Assembly (NCBI GenBank): GCA_937923225.1
Contig: CALAKR010000495.1
Location: 1-6,170, forward strand
Direction: 5' to 3'
From: an uncultured Aquabacterium sp.
GTDB taxonomy: Bacteria; Pseudomonadota; Gammaproteobacteria; Burkholderiales; Burkholderiaceae_C
DNA: 6,170 nt
Positions within the stretch are counted from its first letter, which is position 1, and each line of letters begins with the position of its first letter. The position numbers were made by a program, and so were the translations under genes. Below, piece by piece: positions 1 to 5,569 of this stretch. The notes below the pieces were generated by a model that did no database searches, was not told the DNA's origin, and was given only the letters and a program-made list of their open reading frames with translations.

Positions 1-66
1 CCCGGCCTGTTCGATCGCCTCGATGGCGGCCCGGGCGGGCGTGGGCGCCGTGGCCACGATGCTCAA
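1..66 (-). CDS. N-terminal fragment of an unrecognised protein (partial, runs off the left edge)
   Basis: Read leftward from a TTG at 66..64, the frame is open to the edge for 22 codons and gives (L/M)SIVATAPTPARAAIEAIE followed by QAG. Nearly every codon ends in G or C, as in the neighbouring real genes, while the other two minus-strand frames give Arg/Pro/His-rich shadow text. The TTG overlaps the TGA stop of the flavin reductase gene by four bases (TTGA), an arrangement typical of translational coupling. An alternative GTG start lies at 57..55. No strong Shine-Dalgarno is visible before either start, which fits coupling. Only about 20 residues are visible, so I cannot name the product; it would be the second gene of a minus-strand operon. 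Confidence 0.45.
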   Translation of the reverse strand, partial: MSIVATAPTPARAAIEAIEQAG

Positions 67-1127
67 GCCTGGCTGGCGGGCACGCTCTGCCCGTGCTTGT
101 CGGCTTCGCTGGTGAAGGCATCGGCGTAGAAATAGTCCTCCGGCAGGCCAGCCTGCGCCACGAAATCACGCTTGGCCGATTCGACCATGATGGGCGCGCC
201 ACAGGCGTAGACCTCGTGCCCCGACAGATCGGGCAGATCCTCCAGCACGGCCAGGTGCACCAGGCCTTGGCGGCCTGTCCAGCCGTCTTCCGGCTTGGCA
301 TGTGAGAGCACGGGCACATAGCTCAGCCACGGCAGTTCATCGGCCTGGGCCTGGGCCCAGTCGTGCAGGTACAGGTCATTGCGCGAACGGCAACCCCAGT
401 ACACCGCCACCGACCGCGTGTTGTGCTTGAAGCGCAGGTGCTCGATGATGGCCTTGATCGGCGCGAAGCCTGTGCCAGAGGCCAGCAGTACGATGGGCCG
501 GTCGGAATCCTCCCGCACGAAGAAGGTGCCCAGCGGGCCTTCCATGCGCAGGATTTCCTTTTCCTTCATGGCCGTGAACACGTGGTCGGTGAACAGGCCG
601 CCGGGCATGTGGCGGATGTGCAGTTCGATGCCGTTGACGTCCGGGTCCTTGGCGGTGTGCGGCGCGTTGGCCATGGAGTAGCTGCGCCGGCTGCCGTCCT
701 TCAGGATGAACTCGACGAACTGCCCCGCGCGCCAGCCAAAGTTGGCCGTGGCCGGCAACTGCAGGCGCAGGATGGCCACATCCGGCGCTGGGCGATGGAT
801 GCTGGTCAGGCGCGTGGGCATCTTCATCACCGGGAAATCGCCCAGGCCCACCACCTGGCGTGATTCCAGCACCAGATCGGTCTGCGGCGTGGCGCAGCAG
901 GTCAGCACATAGCCTGCTTCTTCCTCCGCCGGTGTCAGGGCCTTGAGCTGGTGCGCGCCATGGATCACGCGGCCTTCGAGCAGCTTGCACTTGCACGAGC
1001 CGCAGGCGCCGTCCTTGCAGCCGTAGGGCAGGCCCACGCCGGCGTGCAGGGCCGCGCCCAGCACGGTCTCGTCGCGCTGCATGGTGAAGTGACGGCCACT
1101 GGGTTGAACGGTGACGGAAAAACTCAT
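63..1127 (-). CDS. Ferredoxin-type NAD(P)H-flavin oxidoreductase, AscD/CDP-6-deoxy-delta-3,4-glucoseen reductase-like
   Basis: This 354-aa cytosolic electron-transfer protein is predicted to pass electrons from NAD(P)H through a flavin to a plant-type 2Fe-2S cluster. The ferredoxin domain is N-terminal (about 1-95), with cluster cysteines C37, C42, C45 (YGCKDGACGSC) and C77, the usual CX4CX2CXnC pattern. The FAD-binding barrel follows (about 100-205) with the RxYS motif at R148-S151. The NAD-binding domain (about 210-340) has SGTG at 217-220 and YACG at 307-310, and the chain ends near FYADAF (333-338). The start chosen is ATG at 1127, where ferredoxin homology begins; the frame stays open upstream but there it overlaps the divergent gene. 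Databases usually call such Burkholderiales proteins CDP-6-deoxy-delta-3,4-glucoseen reductase. No dideoxysugar gene is visible here, so the true partner (an oxygenase or another acceptor) is unknown. Phenol/methane monooxygenase reductases share the same architecture. Confidence 0.88.
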   Translation of the reverse strand: MSFSVTVQPSGRHFTMQRDETVLGAALHAGVGLPYGCKDGACGSCKCKLLEGRVIHGAHQLKALTPAEEEAGYVLTCCATPQTDLVLESRQVVGLGDFPVMKMPTRLTSIHRPAPDVAILRLQLPATANFGWRAGQFVEFILKDGSRRSYSMANAPHTAKDPDVNGIELHIRHMPGGLFTDHVFTAMKEKEILRMEGPLGTFFVREDSDRPIVLLASGTGFAPIKAIIEHLRFKHNTRSVAVYWGCRSRNDLYLHDWAQAQADELPWLSYVPVLSHAKPEDGWTGRQGLVHLAVLEDLPDLSGHEVYACGAPIMVESAKRDFVAQAGLPEDYFYADAFTSEADKHGQSVPASQA

Positions 1128-1185
1128 GGGAACGGCCTTGGGAGCGGTCAGAATCGTCAATCCCGAGATTGTCCCCCAAGCCGCC
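1128..1185. promoter_or_regulatory. Short divergent intergenic spacer between the flavin reductase and SDR genes
   Basis: Only 58 bp separate the two divergent start codons, so both promoters must lie here or inside the opposite gene. I see no convincing -35/-10 pair on either strand. A weak AAGG lies about 12 bases before the minus-strand ATG, and no clear Shine-Dalgarno precedes the plus-strand ATG, which could point to leaderless or weakly initiated translation. The assignment as a promoter region rests on position alone. Confidence 0.35.
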
Positions 1186-2100
1186 ATGTTCAACCCCGCA
1201 CCCGCCCGATACCGCCAGTTCCGACAAAGCCGTGTGCTGATCGTGGGGTGCGGCGATGTGGGCCTGCGCGCGGCCAAGGCACTGCTGCCGCGCTGCCGGG
1301 TGCTGGCGCTCACCACGTCCGCCGAGCGGGCCAAGGTGTTGCGCGCACATGGCCTGCGGCCGGTGCTGGGCAACTTGGATGAGCCCGCCACGCTGGCGCG
1401 GTTGGCCGGCCTGGCGCCCCGCGTGCTGCACCTGGCCCCACCGCCGGGCAGCGGCCATCAGGATCCGCGCACGGCGCACCTGCTCGAGGCCTTGTCGCGG
1501 CGCGGCGCGGTGCGGGCCCTGGTGTATGGCAGCACCTCGGGTGTCTATGGCAATGCTGGTGGCGCCCGTTTCGACGAGACAAGGCCCGTGGCGCCGGTTT
1601 CCGACCGGGCCCGGCGCCGTGTGCATGCCGAGGCCCTGGTGCGCTGGTGGGGGCGCCGGCATGCGGCTGTCGGCACGCATGCCTGCGTGCTGCGCATCCC
1701 CGGCATCTACGCGCTTGATCGGGAAGGTGGTGACCCGCGCGAGCGGGTGCGCAAGGGCACGCCTGTGCTCGCCGCGCAGGACGATATCTACACCAACCAC
1801 ATCCATGCCGACGACCTGGCCCGTGCCTGCGTGGCCGCCTTGTGGCGCGGCAAGCCCCAGCGCATCGTGCACGCCAGCGACGACACCGAGCTGAAGATGG
1901 GCGATTACTTCGATCTGGTGGCCGATCTGTGGTCGCTGCCTCGCCCGCCGAGGCTGGATGCCAAGCAGGCCCGCGCCACCCTGAGCCCCGTGCAGTGGTC
2001 CTTCCTGAGCGAATCGCGCCGGCTGGACAACCGGCGGCTCAAGCAGGAGTTGCGGGCAAGCTTGCGTTATCCCACGGTGCGCGAAGGCCTGCGAGGCTGA
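1186..2100 (+). CDS. Atypical SDR / NAD-dependent epimerase-like protein (YeeZ type)
   Basis: This 304-aa Rossmann-fold protein is predicted to be a cytosolic NAD(P)-binding oxidoreductase or epimerase-like enzyme with unknown substrate. The nucleotide-binding GxGxxG is at residues 21-26 (VLIVGCGDVG). The beta-strand motif VYGSTSGVYG lies at 113-122, where extended SDRs carry their active-site Ser/Thr. LRIPGIYALDR (169-179) and the HADDLARA segment (207-214) match the sugar-epimerase fold and its C-terminal substrate lobe. The expected YxxxK catalytic pair is not seen: the aligned stretch reads RRRVHAEALVRWW (143-155), as in atypical SDRs of the E. coli YeeZ kind. ATG at 1186 is preferred over the in-frame GTG at 1111 because the Rossmann domain begins soon after it and 1111 would overlap the divergent gene. 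Arg-rich and high-GC codons suggest modest expression. Confidence 0.85.
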   Translation: MFNPAPARYRQFRQSRVLIVGCGDVGLRAAKALLPRCRVLALTTSAERAKVLRAHGLRPVLGNLDEPATLARLAGLAPRVLHLAPPPGSGHQDPRTAHLLEALSRRGAVRALVYGSTSGVYGNAGGARFDETRPVAPVSDRARRRVHAEALVRWWGRRHAAVGTHACVLRIPGIYALDREGGDPRERVRKGTPVLAAQDDIYTNHIHADDLARACVAALWRGKPQRIVHASDDTELKMGDYFDLVADLWSLPRPPRLDAKQARATLSPVQWSFLSESRRLDNRRLKQELRASLRYPTVREGLRG

Positions 2101-2109
2101 TTCCTTGTG

Positions 2110-2131
2110 ACCTCCCTCTTAGGAGGGGGGT
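2110..2131 (+). terminator. G/C-rich hairpin after the SDR gene, possible terminator without a T-tract
   Basis: CCTCCCTC (2111-2118) pairs with GAGGGGGG (2123-2130) around a TTAG loop. That is eight pairs including one T-G wobble, extended by A2110-T2131. It begins 10 bases after the SDR stop codon. No T run follows, so it is either a weak terminator or a 3'-end stability hairpin. Its 3' arm contains AGGAGG, which looks like a ribosome-binding site but has no well-placed start codon after it. Confidence 0.45.
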
Positions 2132-2194
2132 GTGCTGCCCAGGCCACAGCGGCCCGCCGCATGGTGATAAGTTCCCGGCATCCGAAATTCTTCA

Positions 2195-2201
2195 AGAGGG
2201 G
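2195..2201 (+). promoter_or_regulatory. Ribosome binding site deciding the GDSL hydrolase start
   Basis: AGAGGGG lies 7 bases before ATG 2209. It selects this start over the in-frame upstream GTG at 2107 and ATG at 2161, which lack such a site and would put a non-signal, charged extension before the signal peptide. Confidence 0.7.
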
Positions 2202-2208
2202 ACACACC

Positions 2209-3201
2209 ATGCAGATGCTTTCCAATTCCTTTGTTGTCCGCTGGCGCGGCGTGTCGGCGGCCGCCTTGCTGGTGGCCTGTGCCGCTGCCCAGGCCGCCCC
2301 CAGCAAGCTGGTGGTGTTCGGTGACAGCCTGTCCGACAACGGCAATGCCTCGGCCCTGGTCGGCCAGTACGGTATCGACCTGCCGGCAGAGCCCTATGTC
2401 GACGGGCGTTTCAGCAACGGTCCCGTGGCTGTGGAGGTGATGGCGGCGCAACTGGGCTTGAACCTGGAGAACCATGCCTTTGGTGGTGCGCTCTCCGGCG
2501 TCAACAACCGCATCGATGCCCTGGGCCTGCTCGACGGTACAGGCCTGCAGGGCCAGATCACCGACTACCTGGGCGATACCGGTGGCACCACGGATGCGTC
2601 GGCCCTGTATGTGGTTTGGGGTGGGGCCAACGATCTGCTGTCTTCGCCGACCGCAGCCACCGTCACCACGGCGGTCAACAACCTCACGCAGAACGTGAAC
2701 CTGCTCTACCAGGCCGGTGCCCGCGATTTCTTCATCCCCAACCTGCCCGACCTGGCCACCACAGCCAGCGCCATCGCTGCTGGCGGTGCGCAGCAAGCCG
2801 GGGCGCATCAGCTCTCGCTGTCCTTCAACGCCGCGCTGGCCCAGGCCATGTCCACGCTGCAAGGCAGCCTGCAGGGCGCGCGCATCCAGGTGTTCGACAC
2901 CTTCGGCACCCTGGCCGGCTTGCGTGCAGACTATGTAGCCCAGGGTTACAACGTGACGCAAGGTTGCTGGGATGGTGACATGTTCGGCCAGGGCTCCCTG
3001 TGCGCCGACCCCTCCAAGTACTACCTGTGGGATGGCCTGCACCCTACGGCGGGCGTGCACCAGGCGGTCGGCCAGGCCTTCGCGCAGGCCGCGGCGGTGC
3101 CTGAGCCCGCCACCTGGGCCTTGTCGCTGGTGGGCGTGGGGCTGGTCGGGCTGATGGCGCGTCGCCGCCAGGTGTACGGTTCGACGGCGCTTGCCCACTG
3201 A
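2209..3201 (+). CDS. Secreted GDSL/SGNH-family hydrolase (esterase/lipase) with PEP-CTERM sorting signal
   Basis: This 330-aa exported protein is predicted to cleave ester bonds of lipids, polysaccharide acyl groups or similar substrates at the cell surface. A Sec signal peptide covers residues 1-29 (RWR, then an Ala/Leu core, AQA|AP). Block I GDSLSDNG (38-45) holds the nucleophile S40. Gly of block II lies in FGGALSG (91-97). Block III GGAND gives oxyanion Asn141. Block V WDGLHPT supplies D275 and H278, so the catalytic set is complete. C253 and C265 near the active site may form a disulfide. The C-terminus has the PEP-CTERM tripartite signal: VPEPATW (297-303), a hydrophobic segment (303-316) and an Arg cluster (RRR 318-320), after which ten further residues follow. 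PEP-CTERM proteins are processed by exosortase and associated with extracellular polysaccharide; no exosortase is in the window. The gene stands between two hairpins and is probably monocistronic. Its substrate cannot be told from sequence. Confidence 0.92.
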   Translation: MQMLSNSFVVRWRGVSAAALLVACAAAQAAPSKLVVFGDSLSDNGNASALVGQYGIDLPAEPYVDGRFSNGPVAVEVMAAQLGLNLENHAFGGALSGVNNRIDALGLLDGTGLQGQITDYLGDTGGTTDASALYVVWGGANDLLSSPTAATVTTAVNNLTQNVNLLYQAGARDFFIPNLPDLATTASAIAAGGAQQAGAHQLSLSFNAALAQAMSTLQGSLQGARIQVFDTFGTLAGLRADYVAQGYNVTQGCWDGDMFGQGSLCADPSKYYLWDGLHPTAGVHQAVGQAFAQAAAVPEPATWALSLVGVGLVGLMARRRQVYGSTALAH

Positions 3202-3212
3202 TCGACATTCAT

Positions 3213-3230
3213 CCCCCTTGATCAAGGGGG
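3213..3230. repeat. Perfect 18-bp palindrome just after the GDSL hydrolase gene
   Basis: CCCCCTTGATCAAGGGGG is its own reverse complement, starting 11 bases past the GDSL stop codon. As RNA it can form a 7-bp stem with a GATC loop on either strand. There is no T-tract, so on its own it is not a standard terminator. It may protect the mRNA 3' end or act together with the terminator that follows; a dimeric-protein binding site is also possible. Confidence 0.6.
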
Positions 3231-3247
3231 GAAGAACTGTGCCCCGG

Positions 3248-3272
3248 GGCCTGCGTCCGCGCAGGCCTTTTT
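3248..3272 (+). terminator. Rho-independent terminator of the GDSL hydrolase unit
   Basis: GGCCTGCG (3248-3255) pairs perfectly with CGCAGGCC (3260-3267) around a TCCG tetraloop (a UNCG-type loop), followed directly by TTTTT (3268-3272). This is a canonical intrinsic terminator, 46 bases after the GDSL stop, and it separates that gene from the phoX promoter downstream. The 5' arm overlaps another small palindrome, GCCCCGGGGC (3241-3250), which could compete in folding. Confidence 0.88.
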
Positions 3273-3295
3273 GGCGCGTCTGTATGGCGGGTGAG

Positions 3296-3313
3296 ATGTC
3301 TTCAATGTGACAT
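3296..3313 (+). promoter_or_regulatory. Candidate PHO box (PhoB operator) upstream of phoX
   Basis: Two 7-base units, ATGTCTT (3296-3302) and GTGACAT (3307-3313), are separated by CAAT, the 7-4-7 layout of a PhoB site. Each matches CTGTCAT at 5 of 7 positions. The box ends exactly 10 bases before a TATCCT -10-like hexamer at 3324, the spacing known from E. coli phoA. The downstream gene is a PhoX-type phosphatase, a classic Pho-regulon member. The match is imperfect, so PhoB control remains an inference from motif, spacing and gene identity together. Confidence 0.5.
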
Positions 3314-3323
3314 ATGACCTTTC

Positions 3324-3329
3324 TATCCT
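3324..3329 (+). promoter_or_regulatory. Candidate -10 element of the phoX promoter
   Basis: TATCCT matches TATAAT at 4 of 6 positions. No good TTGACA-like -35 sits 16-18 bases upstream (TTCAAT at 3301 is poor), as expected where PhoB replaces -35 recognition. Transcription would start near 3336, giving a leader of roughly 39 nt before the ATG. Confidence 0.45.
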
Positions 3330-3362
3330 GCGGGGCGATCGATGGCCCACCCACTTCCCCGC

Positions 3363-3367
3363 AGGAG
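3363..3367 (+). promoter_or_regulatory. Ribosome binding site of phoX
   Basis: AGGAG, 7 bases before ATG 3375. It decides this start over the in-frame ATG at 3342, which has no such site and would lie only a few bases after the predicted transcription start. Confidence 0.75.
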
Positions 3368-3374
3368 TACCCCC

Positions 3375-5543
3375 ATGAAAGGTATCAACCACCCGACCAA
3401 TGACGTGACGCTGAACCCGTCCGGCAACGAGTCGATCCTTGACGTGGCCGAGCGCGCTGATGTCAGCCGCCGCCGCTTCATCCAGGGCGCTGCTTCTGCG
3501 CCCATGCTGGCCGCCGCTGGTGGCCTGACGCTCTCCGGCCTGACCAACACCGTGCAGGCGGCCACCAACACCTGCGGTGCCAGCACCACCGTCGGTATCG
3601 GCTTTGCCAACCTGCCCGCCGCCCTGGCCCCCGTGCCTGACGCCGTGCGCGTGGCCGCCGGCCACAAGGTCGAGCTGCTGGTCGCCTGGGGCGATCCCAT
3701 CATGCCCGGCGGTGCCCCGTTCAAGGGTGATGCCTCCGAAACGGCTGCCGACCAGGCCAAGCAGTTCGGCGAGCACAACGACGGCATGCACTACTTCGGC
3801 TTCAACGTGCGCGGCGTCGAGTCCAGCGACCGTGGCCTGCTGGTCGTCAACAACGAGTACACGCAGGAATCCATCCTGCACGCCGACGGCCTGAGCGCCG
3901 CCAACCAGACCATCGCCAAGGCCCGCAAGTCGCAGGCCGCCCATGGCGTGTCCTTGGTCGAGATCCGCAAGGACGGCGCCGGCCGCTGGGGCGTGGTCGC
4001 CAACTCGGCCCACGGCCGCCGCATCACGGCCAACACGCCGATGCGCGTGTCGGGCCCGGCCGCCGGCCACGCCCTGCTGCAGTCGCGCAAGTTCGACATC
4101 GAGGACACGGGTTCGATCGACGTCGGCCAGAACAACGGCTTCGAAGCCAACGGCACGATCAACAACTGCGCCAACGGCTACACGCCCTGGGGCACCTACC
4201 TGACCTGTGAAGAGAACTGGAACGGCAACTTCGGCGCCAACGGCAGCCTGCCCGCCGCCAGCACCGAAAACGGCAAGAACAACAACCGCTACGGTGTGAC
4301 CGCATCCGGCAACGGCTACCTGTGGCACAAGGTCGATCCGCGCTTCGACGTGAGCGCCAACCCGCTGGAGCCCAACCTGTTCGGCTGGGTGGTCGAGATC
4401 GATCCTTTCGATCCGTACAGCCTGCCCGTCAAGCGCACCGCGCTGGGCCGCATCAAGCACGAGAGCGCGCAGTACGTGCTGGGCCCCAACAACGAGCTGG
4501 CCGTGTACATGGGCGACGACGAGCGCAACGAGTACATCTACAAGTTCGTGGCCGCCGGCCGCTACAACCCCAGCAACCGCGCCGCCAACCGCAACCTGCT
4601 GGACACCGGCGTGCTGTACGCCGCCCGCTTCCTGGACAACGGCCAGGGCGTGTGGCTGCCCCTGCTGCCCGGCTCGGTCGGCCTGGACGGCGTGGCCCTG
4701 CGCGACAACCCCAACTTCGCGGGTGCCGATGACAACGAAGTGCTGGCCAAGATCCTGATCAAGACCCGCATGGCCGCCGATGCCCTGGGCGCGACGATGA
4801 TGGACCGCCCCGAGTGGACCGGCGCGCGCCCCAAGGTCTGCGGCTTCGACGAGATCGAGGTGTACTGCACGCTGACCAACAACAACCGCCGCGGCACCAC
4901 GCCGGTGTCGTCCAACCTGGCCGATGGCTCCACCGCTGCGGCCAGCGCGCGCCCCGCGGTCGATGCGGTCAACCCCCGCGCCGACAACGTCTACGGCCAC
5001 ATCGTGCGTTGGCGCGAAGCCGGCAAGAACGTGACGGCCACCGGCTTTGCGTGGGACCTGTTCGTGCAGTGCGGTGACACCGCCACCGCCAAGACCCCGG
5101 CCTCGCGCTACGTGGGCAACGTCAACGACACGCCCAACGGCTCTGCCGACTTCGGCGCGCCCGATGGCCTGTGGTTCGACCAGTTCGGCCGCCTGTGGGT
5201 GCAGACCGACCAGGCCGGCACGGCCTCGGGTGACTGGGTCAACATCGGCGCCAACTGCATGGTCTGCGCCGACCCGGCCACGGGCGCCATCAAGCGCTTC
5301 CTGACCAGCCCCATGCAATCCGAAGTGACCGGCATCGCCATGACGCCGGACGGCAAGAGCATGTTCGTGGGCATGCAGCACCCGGGTGAAGAGGCCGCCA
5401 ACCCGGCCAACCCGACCCAGTACTCGAACTGGCCTGCCAGCCAGTTCAGCACCAACTCGGCCGGTCAGGCCGTTGTGGGTGGACGTCCTCGTTCCGGCGT
5501 GGTGGTGATCACCAAGACCGGCGGCGGCATCGTTGGCAGCTGA
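3375..5543 (+). CDS. phoX: PhoX-family alkaline phosphatase (DUF839), Tat-exported
   Basis: This 722-aa periplasmic or extracellular phosphatase is predicted to release inorganic phosphate from organic phosphate esters; characterised PhoX enzymes use iron and calcium. A Tat signal is evident: a long n-region, SRRRFIQ at 31-37, a hydrophobic Ala/Leu/Gly stretch to about 57, and a likely cleavage near VQA (60-62). Export in folded form fits a metal-cofactor enzyme. Family landmarks in order are NNEYTQE (159-165), PWGTYLTCEEN (271-281, whose Cys278 corresponds by motif to the iron-ligand Cys of Pseudomonas fluorescens PhoX, from memory), GWVVEIDPFDP (337-347), KHESA (361-365), VYMGDDERNEYIYKF (377-391), DGLWFDQFGRLWVQTD (597-612), and MTPDGKSMFVGMQHPGE (656-672), as in beta-propeller PhoX proteins. 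Codon use is very strongly C-ending, for example Asn almost always AAC, suggesting high expression. The gene follows a candidate PHO box and probably forms an operon with the exported protein 26 bp downstream. Family membership is firm; phosphatase activity is inferred. Confidence 0.92.
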   Translation: MKGINHPTNDVTLNPSGNESILDVAERADVSRRRFIQGAASAPMLAAAGGLTLSGLTNTVQAATNTCGASTTVGIGFANLPAALAPVPDAVRVAAGHKVELLVAWGDPIMPGGAPFKGDASETAADQAKQFGEHNDGMHYFGFNVRGVESSDRGLLVVNNEYTQESILHADGLSAANQTIAKARKSQAAHGVSLVEIRKDGAGRWGVVANSAHGRRITANTPMRVSGPAAGHALLQSRKFDIEDTGSIDVGQNNGFEANGTINNCANGYTPWGTYLTCEENWNGNFGANGSLPAASTENGKNNNRYGVTASGNGYLWHKVDPRFDVSANPLEPNLFGWVVEIDPFDPYSLPVKRTALGRIKHESAQYVLGPNNELAVYMGDDERNEYIYKFVAAGRYNPSNRAANRNLLDTGVLYAARFLDNGQGVWLPLLPGSVGLDGVALRDNPNFAGADDNEVLAKILIKTRMAADALGATMMDRPEWTGARPKVCGFDEIEVYCTLTNNNRRGTTPVSSNLADGSTAAASARPAVDAVNPRADNVYGHIVRWREAGKNVTATGFAWDLFVQCGDTATAKTPASRYVGNVNDTPNGSADFGAPDGLWFDQFGRLWVQTDQAGTASGDWVNIGANCMVCADPATGAIKRFLTSPMQSEVTGIAMTPDGKSMFVGMQHPGEEAANPANPTQYSNWPASQFSTNSAGQAVVGGRPRSGVVVITKTGGGIVGS

Positions 5544-5557
5544 TCGACACATCGCAC

Positions 5558-5563
5558 AAGGAG
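5558..5563 (+). promoter_or_regulatory. Ribosome binding site of the exported protein gene after phoX
   Basis: AAGGAG, 6 bases before ATG 5570, is a near-ideal Shine-Dalgarno. It lies in the 26-bp gap after the phoX stop, and no terminator intervenes, supporting co-transcription. Confidence 0.85.
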
Positions 5564-5569
5564 TTTCAC

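Noticed and set aside
1..111. Possible plus-strand reading frame at the left edge
   Set aside because: It gives Gly/Arg-rich text ending at a stop inside the reductase gene, and has weaker third-position GC bias than the minus-strand frame.
1128..1391. 88-codon N-terminal extension of the flavin reductase
   Set aside because: It overlaps the divergent SDR gene, is Arg/Pro/Ser-rich, and lies before the point where ferredoxin homology starts (ATG 1127).
376..1872. Long minus-strand open frame (498 codons) spanning the reductase and SDR genes
   Set aside because: It reads out of frame through the reductase and antisense to the SDR gene, with His/Arg/Gln-rich low-complexity text; it is a shadow.
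2122..2134. AGGAGG followed by a GTG as a possible small gene start
   Set aside because: The GTG at 2132 is only about 5 bases from the motif, which lies in a hairpin arm, and no sensible coding frame follows in that register.
2107..2208. Upstream in-frame starts (GTG 2107, ATG 2161) for the GDSL hydrolase
   Set aside because: No ribosome-binding site fits them, and they would bury the signal peptide behind a charged extension; ATG 2209 has AGAGGGG at good spacing.
3241..3250. GCCCCGGGGC palindrome as a separate regulatory element
   Set aside because: It is a short GC palindrome overlapping the terminator arm; the longer perfect stem with a T-tract explains the region better.
2119..3354. 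Minus-strand open frame (411 codons) opposite the GDSL hydrolase
   Set aside because: It is antisense to a gene with a complete catalytic set, signal peptide and PEP-CTERM tail, and crosses both the terminator and the candidate phoX promoter.
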